Positions 1 to 7,251 of a stretch of 25,484 nucleotides of DNA are shown here, piece by piece (within the stretch, counting starts at the first letter, position 1; each line of letters starts with the position of its first letter). Source of the stretch: Pseudomonadota bacterium. GTDB lineage: Bacteria; Pseudomonadota; Alphaproteobacteria; Rhizobiales; Hyphomicrobiaceae. A model generated the notes under the pieces. The model had not been told where the DNA came from. It saw only the letters and a program-made list of their open reading frames with translations, and did not search any database. The stretch spans positions 1 to 25,484 of the forward strand of contig JAEZBZ010000335.1 in assembly GCA_023412745.1 (NCBI GenBank). The letters are read 5' to 3'. The position numbers and the translations under genes were made by a program.

Positions 1-72
1 TATCCGTCGTCCGACGATGCCTTCGCACAGGCGTTCCGCCTGTGCCCCGGCGCGGAGCGCCGCGCCGGCTGA
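1..72 (+). CDS. Possible 3' end of an upstream gene (partial)
   Basis: Frame 1 is open from the window edge to a TGA at 70-72 and would give the last 23 residues of a protein ending in CPGAERRAG. Nothing in it identifies a family. The same bases form two perfect hairpins (25-45 and 47-68), so they may instead be non-coding 3' sequence. The following ~100 bases before the photolyase show nothing clear. Low confidence because the gene body lies outside the window. Confidence 0.25.
   Translation, partial: YPSSDDAFAQAFRLCPGAERRAG
25..68. terminator. Two tandem perfect hairpins upstream of the photolyase gene
   Basis: GCACAGGCG (25-33) pairs with CGCCTGTGC (37-45) over a 3-base loop, and CCGGCGCGG (47-55) pairs with CCGCGCCGG (60-68) over a 4-base loop. 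Both stems are 9 bp without mismatch and only one base separates them. There is no long T-run after them, so a classical rho-independent terminator is not certain; a REP-like element or mRNA 3'-end stabiliser is equally possible. Confidence 0.4.
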
Positions 73-175
73 TCGCTTTCCAGCCTCGCCATTCGTCGCA
101 ACCCGTGCGGAGCCGGTCGACGCGCGTTACTGCTAAGCGCGACTGGCGCAATCGCTCAACTGATGGAGAAGCGGC

Positions 176-1609
176 GTGGCTGAAGCCCCGGTGATTGTCT
201 GGTTCCGGCAGGTGATGCGGGTGACCGATCATCCGGCGCTGGCGGCTGCCGTTGCAACAGGTCAACCCGTCATCTCGCTGCATATCCTTGATGACGACGC
301 GCCCGGACAATGGCGCCCCGGCGGAGCGCGGCGCTGGTGGCTGAATCACAGCATCGCCGCGCTGGATGCCGAGCTGCAAAATCGCGGAAACCGCCTCATC
401 CTGCGCCACGGCGACACCGTCAAGCTCATCGCCGAAACCGCGAAACAACAGGGCGCAACGACAGTATTCGCGACCCGCGGCTACGAGCCATTCGCACGCA
501 CGCTCGAAGACAACCTCAAAACTGCGTTGTCTGACGACGGTATCGCACTGAAGCGGTATGCGGGAACGCTGCTGTTCGAGCCGGACGACATCGAGACGAA
601 ATCCGGCGGGCCGTTCAAGGTCTACACGCCGTTCTGGCGCGCCGTATCCGAGCGCCATCCCCGCCAGCCGCAGCGTGCGCCGACATCCATTCCCGCGCCG
701 GATCGCCTGCCACGCGGCGATAAACTTGAGAGCTGGGATCTGCTGCCGACCAAGCCGGATTGGGCCGGTGGCCTGCGTGAGACCTGGGTGCCTGGCGAAA
801 CGGCCGCCGCGGAACAGCTCACAACGTTCCTGGATGAAGCGATCGATGATTACAAAACCCAGCGCGACCGGCCCGACAAGTCCGGCACCTCGCGCCTGTC
901 ACCTTATCTCGCCAACGGCGAGATAAGCCCAAACGCCTGCTGGTACGCGGCCCTGGCGCGCGGTACCGGAAGCGGCGTGGAAACGTTCTGCAGGGAACTG
1001 GTCTGGCGCGAATTCTCCTACCACCTGCTGGTTCATTGGCCGGATCTGCCAACCGCGCCTTTCCGTCCGGAATTCGCGGACTTTCCCTGGTCGTCGAGCA
1101 GGAAGCCGCTGCAGGCGTGGCAGAAGGGGCAAACCGGCTATCCGATCGTGGACGCCGGCATGCGCGAGCTGTGGCACACCGGCTGGATGCACAATCGCGT
1201 GCGCATGGTCACGGCGTCGTTTCTCATCAAGCACCTGCTGATCCCGTGGCAACAGGGCGAGGCCTGGTTCTGGAACACGCTAGTCGATGCCGATCTCGCC
1301 AACAACGCCGCAAACTGGCAGTGGGTGGCGGGGTCAGGAGCGGATGCCGCACCCTATTTTCGCATCTTCAATCCGATCAAGCAGGGCGAGACGTTCGATC
1401 CCAACGGTGACTATGTCCGCCACTGGGTGCCCGAACTCGCGGAGCTGCCAACGAAATACATCCACGCGCCGTGGGAAGCCCCCGCCGACGTCCTGAAAAA
1501 GGCCGGCATCACGCTCGGCAGCTCATATCCGCGGCCCCTCGTGGATCACGCTGACGCCCGCAAGCGCGCATTGGCCGCCTTCGCGGAGCTGAAATCTGCG
1601 GCCGAATGA
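176..1609 (+). CDS. phrB: Deoxyribodipyrimidine photolyase
   Basis: Repairs UV-induced cyclobutane pyrimidine dimers in DNA with blue light, using FADH- and an antenna cofactor. The 477-residue length is normal for class I photolyases. The N-terminal alpha/beta antenna domain (about 5-130) starts with VIVWFR. The FAD domain carries GTSRLSPYLANG (237-248), the helix ETFCRELVWREF (269-280), GYPIVDAGMREL (321-332), GWMHNRVRM (336-344), DADLANNAANWQW (371-383) and DAAPYFRIFNP (390-400). By comparison with E. coli, W315, W358 and W381 should be the electron-transfer triad. The start is GTG, chosen because GGAG lies 7 bases upstream and the protein begins at the usual point. One oddity: the near-invariant RxDLR motif after VWF is here R-Q-V-M-R (11-15), lacking the Asp. 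A cryptochrome-like role cannot be excluded, but overall conservation favours a working photolyase. Confidence 0.95.
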   Translation: MAEAPVIVWFRQVMRVTDHPALAAAVATGQPVISLHILDDDAPGQWRPGGARRWWLNHSIAALDAELQNRGNRLILRHGDTVKLIAETAKQQGATTVFATRGYEPFARTLEDNLKTALSDDGIALKRYAGTLLFEPDDIETKSGGPFKVYTPFWRAVSERHPRQPQRAPTSIPAPDRLPRGDKLESWDLLPTKPDWAGGLRETWVPGETAAAEQLTTFLDEAIDDYKTQRDRPDKSGTSRLSPYLANGEISPNACWYAALARGTGSGVETFCRELVWREFSYHLLVHWPDLPTAPFRPEFADFPWSSSRKPLQAWQKGQTGYPIVDAGMRELWHTGWMHNRVRMVTASFLIKHLLIPWQQGEAWFWNTLVDADLANNAANWQWVAGSGADAAPYFRIFNPIKQGETFDPNGDYVRHWVPELAELPTKYIHAPWEAPADVLKKAGITLGSSYPRPLVDHADARKRALAAFAELKSAAE

Positions 1610-1648
1610 AGCCGTCACAAAACATTGCAATTCGCGGGCACGCACGGT

Positions 1649-1662
1649 TTGATCACGCGCAA
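1649..1662 (+). promoter_or_regulatory. Weak FNR/FixK-like half-site pair upstream of hemN
   Basis: TTGATcacgCGCAA has a perfect left half of the TTGAT-N4-ATCAA anaerobox; the right half matches only CAA. It lies about 190 bases before the hemN start. FNR/FixK control of hemN is well known in alphaproteobacteria, which is the main reason to list it. The match alone is poor. Confidence 0.22.
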
Positions 1663-1758
1663 CGCCAGCCCCAGCAATAGCCTCTACGGCCAATGCCGAA
1701 CGCGCGAAGTTGCGAAAATATAAAGGGTGTTTCCAGATCTTCGCGATTGGGACGTCGA

Positions 1759-1771
1759 CATGAGCCTCATG
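1759..1771. promoter_or_regulatory. Short palindrome in the hemN upstream region
   Basis: CATGAG-C-CTCATG is a perfect 6-bp-arm palindrome around one central base, lying about 80 bases before the hemN start. It could be an operator or chance; no regulator is recognised. Confidence 0.25.
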
Positions 1772-1784
1772 ACGTTAAAAATGG

Positions 1785-1844
1785 CCCTCCGTGACGGAGG
1801 GGGGAGCCCTCCTTCTCTCATTGCATCGCCGCAGGACGCGGAGG
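1785..1844 (+). promoter_or_regulatory. hemN leader with alternative hairpins that can reach the ribosome binding site
   Basis: CCCTCCG (1785-1791) pairs with CGGAGGG (1795-1801) over a 3-base loop. The second CCCTCC (1807-1812) can pair with the same GGAGGG (1796-1801), so the two hairpins exclude each other. CCTCC is also complementary to the hemN Shine-Dalgarno GGAGG (1840-1844), 4 bases before the ATG. The complementarity is directly visible; any switching function is inference. Confidence 0.35.
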
Positions 1845-1848
1845 AGTA

Positions 1849-3192
1849 ATGAACCCCGACGTTCTGCAGCGCTATGCGGCGCCGGTTCCGCGCTACACCA
1901 GCTATCCGACTGCACCGCATTTTACCGATGCGGTGAACGGCGAGACGTATGCTTCGTGGCTGGAAGCGCTGCCCAGCCGCGCCACACTGTCGCTCTATCT
2001 GCACATCCCCTTTTGTGACCGGCTTTGCTGGTATTGCGGCTGCACGACAAAGGCCACTCGCCAGTATCATCCCGTCTCTGCCTATCTTGATTTCCTGATC
2101 ACCGAACTGAATACGGTCGCGGATCGCCTGCCCGCCGATTGCCGTACCCTCAACATCCACTGGGGCGGCGGCTCGCCGAGCATTCTGCAGCCCGACGATA
2201 TCCTGCGGCTGGCGGCGCTGGTGAAGTCACGTTTCAACCTGACGAACAACGCCGAATTCGCCATTGAAATCGACCCCGGAAATATCGATGCGCCGCGCAT
2301 CGCTGCCTTTGCCGAAGCCGGCGTCAATCGGGTCAGCATCGGCGTGCAGGACTTCTCGGACAAAGTCCAGGCCGCGATCAACCGCCCGCAATCAATCGAA
2401 AGCACACGACAGGTGGTGGCGCGTTTCCGCGATGCCGGTGTGCGCAGCATCAACATAGATCTGGTCTACGGACTGCCGCATCAGACCCGCGCTAGCGTCG
2501 ACCGAACGATCGCTGAAGTCATTGCGATGGCGCCCGATCGCATCGCGCTGTTCGGCTACGCGCATCTGCCGTCGCGGCTGACGCATCAGCGGCTCATCCC
2601 GGATGAAACCTTGCCCGGCGCCACCGAGCGTTTCGCCCAGGCCAATCGTGCCGCCAACCGCCTGACGGCTGCCGGCTTCCGGCGCATCGGGCTCGATCAC
2701 TTCGCGCGGCCCGACGATCATCTGGCGCAAAGCCGCGTGCATCGCAATTTCCAGGGCTACACGACCGATGCGGCCGATGCCCTGCTCGGCTTTGGCACGT
2801 CGGCGATCGGCAAGCTGCCGCAGGGCTACGTGCAGAACAGTGCCGCCACCGCTGACTATCAGCGGCGTATCGGGGCGGGTGGACTGGCGACGGCGCGCGG
2901 TCGCGCGCTGACCGACGAGGATCGCGCGCGCGGGTTGGTGATCGAGCGGCTGATGTGCGATCTGGCCTTTCCAGCCGATGAGCTGAAAGCGCGTTTTCCG
3001 GATATGGCCGAGCCCTTGATCGCCGAAGCCGAGGCGGTTCTGGAATCCGACATGGACGGCCTCGTCGCGCCACTGGCTGATAGCGGCATCTTCCGCGTTA
3101 CCGAGAAGGGCCGCATTTTCCTGCGCAGCGTGTGCGCCTGCTTCGATGGCTACTTCGGCCAGAGCGAGGCGCGGTATTCAGCCGGCGTTTAA
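1849..3192 (+). CDS. hemN: Oxygen-independent coproporphyrinogen III oxidase (radical SAM)
   Basis: Converts coproporphyrinogen III to protoporphyrinogen IX without oxygen, using S-adenosylmethionine and a [4Fe-4S] cluster, in cytoplasmic haem synthesis. The radical-SAM cluster motif is C56-xxx-C60-xx-C63 followed by C65 (PFCDRLCWYCGC), the HemN-type arrangement. The SAM glycine motif is HWGGGSP (104-110), with Ser where Thr is common. IEIDPGN, RVSIGVQDF, NIDLVYGLPHQT and FGYAHLP follow in family order. At 447 residues it is close to E. coli HemN (457). The cytoplasmic HemW-like relatives lack the CxxxCxxCxC form and the N-terminal RYTSYP segment seen here, so HemN is the better call. The start ATG has a strong GGAGGAG two bases upstream. 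It stands alone and is convergent with the next gene. Confidence 0.95.
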   Translation: MNPDVLQRYAAPVPRYTSYPTAPHFTDAVNGETYASWLEALPSRATLSLYLHIPFCDRLCWYCGCTTKATRQYHPVSAYLDFLITELNTVADRLPADCRTLNIHWGGGSPSILQPDDILRLAALVKSRFNLTNNAEFAIEIDPGNIDAPRIAAFAEAGVNRVSIGVQDFSDKVQAAINRPQSIESTRQVVARFRDAGVRSINIDLVYGLPHQTRASVDRTIAEVIAMAPDRIALFGYAHLPSRLTHQRLIPDETLPGATERFAQANRAANRLTAAGFRRIGLDHFARPDDHLAQSRVHRNFQGYTTDAADALLGFGTSAIGKLPQGYVQNSAATADYQRRIGAGGLATARGRALTDEDRARGLVIERLMCDLAFPADELKARFPDMAEPLIAEAEAVLESDMDGLVAPLADSGIFRVTEKGRIFLRSVCACFDGYFGQSEARYSAGV

Positions 3193-3208
3193 TGCCTTCA
3201 GCATTGCC

Positions 3209-3229
3209 GCGACGAAGATGGCCCGTCGC
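3209..3229. terminator. Hairpin between convergent hemN and the Cys-rich gene
   Basis: GCGACG (3209-3214) pairs with CGTCGC (3224-3229) over a 9-base loop, in the 50 bases between the two convergent stops. There is no T-run, so it is a modest candidate for a shared terminator. Confidence 0.35.
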
Positions 3230-3242
3230 TAACCTGCAAATC

Positions 3243-3770
3243 TCAGTGCGTGCGCCCGCGCGTTTGCACCTGGGCCATCGCCATGGCATCGCAGATGGCA
3301 TTTGCTGACAGGATGCGGTCGCAGCCGCGCAGGCGCGCCCCGAGGCTTTCGGCACCTTCGACCACGTCATCGATGGTCGAGCTTTCCAGAAGCGCATAAG
3401 CGCAAGCGCGCATGGCGGGGCACGCCCCATGCTGGCTCGCGGCCACCATCGAAATGGCAACGCATTCATCCCGGCAGAAGCGCGCGCACTGTGCTGGATA
3501 GACTTCGATCGAGCGGCAGGAGGCGTCGCGGATCGCGCGCACCCAACACGCCAGATCGGTCAAGACGGGTTTGGCCTGTTTTTCACCGAGCACGTTGGCA
3601 TAGGTCGCCCAGGCAAATTCCCAGCAAGAAATATCACCGGTCTGATAACCGGCGATCCAGCTGCGAAAACCGATACCGACAAGCTTTTCCGTTTCGGTAA
3701 GCAGGGGCTGCCTTGGCGCCCCTGCTGAAAGCCCGCCAGTCGGCGTATGCGGTGTGAATTTGCTCTGCAT
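3243..3770 (-). CDS. Cysteine-rich conserved-type hypothetical protein
   Basis: I do not recognise the family with certainty. The 175-residue product has no signal peptide or membrane span. It has ten cysteines (49, 75, 85, 95, 99, 103, 117, 123, 150, 160). The run C95-xxx-C99-xxx-C103 and the pair C117/C123 lie in segments that read as amphipathic helices, so several thiols would line one face. This resembles the layout of helical-bundle copper storage (Csp, DUF326-like) or other thiol-rich metal or redox proteins, but that is only a pattern match. The ATG at 3770 has only a weak AGAAG upstream. It lies 77 bases downstream of the iron-binding protein gene on the same strand, with a strong hairpin between them, so it may be transcribed separately. 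Its frame has the codon bias of a real gene. Confidence 0.7.
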   Translation of the reverse strand: MQSKFTPHTPTGGLSAGAPRQPLLTETEKLVGIGFRSWIAGYQTGDISCWEFAWATYANVLGEKQAKPVLTDLACWVRAIRDASCRSIEVYPAQCARFCRDECVAISMVAASQHGACPAMRACAYALLESSTIDDVVEGAESLGARLRGCDRILSANAICDAMAMAQVQTRGRTH

Positions 3771-3808
3771 GTCTGAAGACTTCTACCGATTGACCCGCGG
3801 CGAGAAGC

Positions 3809-3837
3809 GGCCGTCCCCGCACAAGGTGGGGACGGCC
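3809..3837 (-). terminator. Strong hairpin after the iron-binding protein gene
   Basis: GGCCGTCCCC (3809-3818) pairs perfectly with GGGGACGGCC (3828-3837) over a 9-base loop, starting 11 bases past the stop of the minus-strand fbpA-like gene. The T-run is poor, but the 10-bp GC stem and its position favour a terminator or attenuator before the Cys-rich gene. Confidence 0.65.
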
Positions 3838-3847
3838 CACGAGCTTA

Positions 3848-4903
3848 TCAGGACGCTGGACCAGCGTCGAAGTTGACCTTGTCGATCATATCGGATGCAG
3901 CTTTGCGGTTCTTGGCAACGTCCGCGAGCGGCAAGGCATCCGGCTTCAGCTTACCCCATGACTGAACCACGTCAGACGCTGCGACGGCGGCGTTCACGGG
4001 ATACTCGTTATTGATCTGTGCGTAGATGCCCTGACCCTCCGTCGAGGCCAGGAATTCCATCAGCTTCAAGGCGTTGTCCTTGTTCGGTGCATACTTTGCC
4101 AACGACATGCCGGAGATGTTGACGTGGCTGCCGCGATCCGCAGCGTTCGGGAAGATGATGCGGACCGCATCCGCCCATTCCTTCTGCTTCGGGTTCTTCA
4201 GCATAGCAGCCATGTAATACGTGTTTCCGATAGCAATGTCGCACAGGCCGGCCTGCACGTCGCGCACCTGCTCCCGGTCACCACCGGCTGGCTTGCGGGC
4301 CTGATTATCCTTGAGTGCGCGCAGCCACTTTTCAGTCTCCGCCTCGCCCTTGTTCGCGATCATCGCAGCGACCAGCGAGACGTTGTAGGGATGCTTCCCC
4401 GAGCGTATGCAGATCTTGCCCTTCCACTTCGGATCGGCGAGTTCTTCATACGTGATTGCGTCCTGCTTGACCCGGTCCTTGGAGACATACACAACGCGCG
4501 ACCGCATGGTCAGGCCAAACCACTGACCTGCCGGATCGCGATAGCTCGCGGGAATGGCATTTTCCAAGGTCGTAGACTTCACCGGCTGGGTCACACCCTG
4601 GTCAACCGCTTCCATCAATCGCGCGATGTCGACCGTGAACAGCAGATCAGCAGGGCTGTTCGCACCCTCAGCCGCCATACGCTCGCTCAGGCCGTTCTGG
4701 GCATAAACGACGTTTGTCTTGATGCCGGTCTTCTCGGTGAATGCTTTCAGGAGCGGATCGATCAGACCCGGCTCGCGATACGAGTAGATGTTGACCTCAC
4801 CGTTCGCCTGGGCAGCTACTGGAGCCAGCACCAGCGCTGCGAGCGAAAGCGAGATGGACGCACGAACGCCCTTGGCGCAGAACGCCTTCATCACAGGAAG
4901 CAT
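3848..4903 (-). CDS. fbpA: Fe(III) ABC transporter substrate-binding protein (FbpA/FutA type)
   Basis: Periplasmic protein that binds ferric iron and delivers it to an ABC permease. The 351-residue product opens with a signal peptide (hydrophobic stretch about 16-33, cleavage after AQA). The mature part begins VNIYSYREPGLIDPLL, the standard opening of this iron-binding family. The paired iron-ligand tyrosines are at 229-230 (IGNTYYMAAM), and Tyr40/Tyr42 lie in the N-lobe. WFGLTMRSRVVYVSKD (128-143) and FPNAADRGSHVNISGM are also family-typical. The ATG at 4903 is supported by GGAG 8 bases upstream; an internal ATG four codons later is less likely. No permease or ATPase gene is adjacent, so it is an orphan binding protein here. 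Substrate could be free or chelated Fe(III); iron is inferred from the family. The region upstream is unusually AT-rich and rich in inverted repeats. Confidence 0.9.
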   Translation of the reverse strand: MLPVMKAFCAKGVRASISLSLAALVLAPVAAQANGEVNIYSYREPGLIDPLLKAFTEKTGIKTNVVYAQNGLSERMAAEGANSPADLLFTVDIARLMEAVDQGVTQPVKSTTLENAIPASYRDPAGQWFGLTMRSRVVYVSKDRVKQDAITYEELADPKWKGKICIRSGKHPYNVSLVAAMIANKGEAETEKWLRALKDNQARKPAGGDREQVRDVQAGLCDIAIGNTYYMAAMLKNPKQKEWADAVRIIFPNAADRGSHVNISGMSLAKYAPNKDNALKLMEFLASTEGQGIYAQINNEYPVNAAVAASDVVQSWGKLKPDALPLADVAKNRKAASDMIDKVNFDAGPAS

Positions 4904-5199
4904 CAGATTTTCTCCAATGTGCAGGGTTCAAATGCCCCGTATCGGACCGAGCGCGGGATAAGTCCGGCGCTGGATCAAATCACCTAACTTGACCGATAAT
5001 GTCAAGATGAGATGCTGCAATTGGAGGCCAATTCGCCCAGACAGCGAGCAGTTTAGAATGATCCTTAAATGGAATGGTTCAAAAAATAGTCCAAATCTAT
5101 TTTGTAATTATTCTAATACAAACACTCCTACATCACACAACAACCGCGTCGGTCGATACCGCCGCTTTAATCGAGCCGCCCAGACTGTAGCGAGCCCGG
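4904..5199 (-). promoter_or_regulatory. AT-rich upstream region of the iron-binding protein gene
   Basis: This 296-base gene-free stretch contains an AT-rich island (about 5035-5135) in otherwise GC-rich DNA and four inverted repeats. They are CTTGAC-N7-GTCAAG (4988-5006), AATTGG-AGG-CCAATT (5019-5033), the imperfect TTTAGAATGATCCTTAAA (5052-5069) and TTTGTA-N10-TACAAA (5101-5122). On the minus strand the first repeat supplies a good -35 (TTGACA) but only a weak -10. The 5052 site loosely resembles an Irr iron-control element (TTTAGAA...TTCTAAA); left half perfect, right half 4 of 7. Iron-responsive control is plausible but unproven. Confidence 0.45.
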
Positions 5200-5931
5200 T
5201 CAATCGTAGCTGAACGGACCGGTCGACGGATATGGGTCGAAGTCCCGCGTCGTGCGTGCATCGTTGAGATCGCGGAACCGCGGCAGAGGGTCGTGACCGC
5301 GTTCGAGCTGCTGTGCGAAATGCGTCTGCAGGTAGTTTAACGTCGCATTGAGATCCAGCATCGGACCGACCCAGCTCGCCGATTGCGAAAGCTGGCCGTT
5401 GGGCGTGACCAACACATATTGCCCGGGAATAGTGAGCAAGCGACACTCCCGCGCGACACACACCTCGAAGCCACCCTCGACCAGCACGAAAACCTCGTAT
5501 CCGAGGTCACTGACGAACATCTCGATGATCGAGCCGCGCACACCGACCGACGCACTCGGCGTGCGCACGGCATAGTGCGTCGAGGGCTGCGAGCCGGTCA
5601 CGAAGCGCAGCGCACCGCGCGTCACGTTGATCGCCGCCTGCCCCGCGCCTGATTGCGGATTGTAGACGAAGCGGTCGATGACGATCTGCGAATTGGGACC
5701 GACACTCAGGCTCGTCTTGTCACGAAACAGGATCTGAGCCGACGAGTCGGCGCCCGCGGCGATCGACTCGTTCAGCTGGATCGGCGAGCCCGAACGCAAC
5801 TGGCCGGCAACGCTGCCGCGCACGTCATTGCGAACGGCAGCCGCCGAACCGACCTGGCTGAACGCACTCGTCGTTGTGCCGGTGAGCATAACGGCGGCGA
5901 GGAGAACGACGATGCGCATGATGCGTGCCAT
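5200..5931 (-). CDS. Periplasmic FecR-domain protein
   Basis: Secreted 243-residue protein with an N-terminal signal peptide (about 1-26) and a FecR domain (about 40-160). Family marks are FRDKTSLSVGPNSQIVIDRFVY (from residue 69), GALRFVTG (106-113), TPSASVGVRGS (124-134) and VLVEGGFEV (149-157). It lacks the cytoplasmic and transmembrane part of classical FecR anti-sigma regulators, so it is a stand-alone periplasmic FecR module. Such modules are associated with envelope sensing and surface structures. C158 and C163 may form a disulfide. Its ATG at 5931 shares its A with the TGA of the upstream barrel gene (TGATG), implying translational coupling, and GGGGAGG lies 5 bases upstream. It is the last gene of a cassette with the barrel protein and a CHASE2 adenylate cyclase. 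No sigma factor gene is nearby. Confidence 0.88.
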   Translation of the reverse strand: MARIMRIVVLLAAVMLTGTTTSAFSQVGSAAAVRNDVRGSVAGQLRSGSPIQLNESIAAGADSSAQILFRDKTSLSVGPNSQIVIDRFVYNPQSGAGQAAINVTRGALRFVTGSQPSTHYAVRTPSASVGVRGSIIEMFVSDLGYEVFVLVEGGFEVCVARECRLLTIPGQYVLVTPNGQLSQSASWVGPMLDLNATLNYLQTHFAQQLERGHDPLPRFRDLNDARTTRDFDPYPSTGPFSYD

Positions 5932-7109
5932 CAGAACCTCCCCACGACGCGCGCGCCGGCGACGCGATTTTCATAGTCGCGGACCCTGTCGTTGGAGTAG
6001 TTGCCCTCGAAACGGTAATCAAAACGCAGATCGACGTTCGGCGCGATCAGGTTCGGCACGATCACATGCGCCGTCGGCTCGATGTAGAGATCTTGGCGGT
6101 CCTCGATGTTCCAGTTGAAGGGGCTGGTTTCCTCGTCATACCAGCGATGGAAAACACCGATGCCAGCGCCAAGGAACACTTGCCCGCGATTGATCGGGAA
6201 GTAATAGGCCACCCGTCCGCCGGCCTCGAAGTAATCGCCAGGAAACAGCGGCTGCCAGCCGAAAAAGCCGAGCGGCACCACATTATCGGCGCGGCTGACC
6301 TGGATGCTCGGCAGAAGGTAAAGCAGATCACCGGTCGTCAGCGATGGGCTGATGACGAAGCGGCCCTGCAGATCGAAGATACCAGCGTCATTGGCCTGGA
6401 AGTTGTTGAAGCTGCCGTCACGCCACGTGTAGCGCGCGGTGACCATTTGCGTCAGGCCGCGATAGAGACCGCCGAACGTCGCGCTGACCGAGAGATCGTC
6501 GAACAGCTTCTCTCCCGCCTCCCACGCCACTGCCGTTCCTGCCGCCAGATGCACCCACAGATTGGGCATCACGTCGAAGACCGGGCCGCTTTCGGCCGCC
6601 ACGATACCGAAATTCAGATCATGCAGATCGGCCTGCAGTTGCCCGTAACCTATCACGCGCGAGCGCCAGCGGATCCCGGCAATAGTGCGCTCGTCGGCGA
6701 CACCGATGCTGGCGTCGAACGTCGCGTCAACCGGTCTGTTGGCGAAGCGCGGCGCATGCAATGGATTTGACGTATAGCTGGCACCAAGCTGAACGGTGAC
6801 GTTGGTCACGGACGGGCGGATCTTATTGCGTACGCGATCGAATTCGGCCTGTGCCAGCGTATCACCGGGGCTACTGGTGACAACACGCTCCAGCGCCGCG
6901 AAAGCGTGGCGGATGTCGCCGCGTTCTTCGGCGGCGCGTGCGAACGCCTTGTTCAGCGCGGGATCGTCGGGATTCTTCAGAAGCTTGGCGAACAGCTCAT
7001 CGTAGCTGTCGGCTAACGCCGACGGCGCCAGCGCCACGGCACCGGAAACCACAGCGGTCACTGCCCCTAACAGGACACGCATCATGAATCCGCTCCCCGC
7101 GGCTTTCAT
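5931..7109 (-). CDS. Outer-membrane beta-barrel protein with N-terminal TPR-like segment
   Basis: The 392-residue protein has a signal peptide (1-33, ending ALA), then a helical TPR-like stretch (about 36-95: YDELFAKLLKNPDDPALNKAF, AFAALERVV). From about 100 to the end there are alternating beta strands with aromatic girdles, ending in Phe (VVGRF), the usual C-terminal signal for outer-membrane insertion. The layout recalls SLAM/DUF560-like proteins, but I cannot confirm that family. The start at 7109 is chosen because the signal peptide begins there and GGGGGAGG lies 10 bases upstream; the frame stays open further upstream without a plausible start. It overlaps the FecR-domain gene by one base. 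Likely role: surface pore, scaffold or sensor working with the FecR protein and the cyclase encoded 142 bases upstream. Confidence 0.82.
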   Translation of the reverse strand: MKAAGSGFMMRVLLGAVTAVVSGAVALAPSALADSYDELFAKLLKNPDDPALNKAFARAAEERGDIRHAFAALERVVTSSPGDTLAQAEFDRVRNKIRPSVTNVTVQLGASYTSNPLHAPRFANRPVDATFDASIGVADERTIAGIRWRSRVIGYGQLQADLHDLNFGIVAAESGPVFDVMPNLWVHLAAGTAVAWEAGEKLFDDLSVSATFGGLYRGLTQMVTARYTWRDGSFNNFQANDAGIFDLQGRFVISPSLTTGDLLYLLPSIQVSRADNVVPLGFFGWQPLFPGDYFEAGGRVAYYFPINRGQVFLGAGIGVFHRWYDEETSPFNWNIEDRQDLYIEPTAHVIVPNLIAPNVDLRFDYRFEGNYSNDRVRDYENRVAGARVVGRF

Positions 7110-7190
7110 CGTTTCGCTCACCTCCCCCGTGAACGCCTCATCTAAGCACCGATTTGGATTCGTTACCGTGGCAGAACGGCAACCACGGGA

Positions 7191-7208
7191 TGCATACTGA
7201 CATATGCA
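7191..7208 (-). promoter_or_regulatory. Inverted repeat upstream of the barrel gene
   Basis: TGCATA-CTGACA-TATGCA has perfect 6-bp arms and lies about 82 bases before the barrel gene start, in the gap after the cyclase. A second repeat, CCGTGG-N11-CCACGG (7166-7188), lies between it and the gene. Together they may form an operator or an intercistronic hairpin set. No convincing -35/-10 pair was found. Confidence 0.3.
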
Positions 7209-7251
7209 ACACATCGACTCCGCGTTTCGCATCAAAGACGTGGCGATAGCG

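Noticed and set aside
4124..4987. Open frame of 287 codons on the plus strand opposite the iron-binding protein gene
   Set aside because: No domain recognised and fully antisense to a clear FbpA-type gene.
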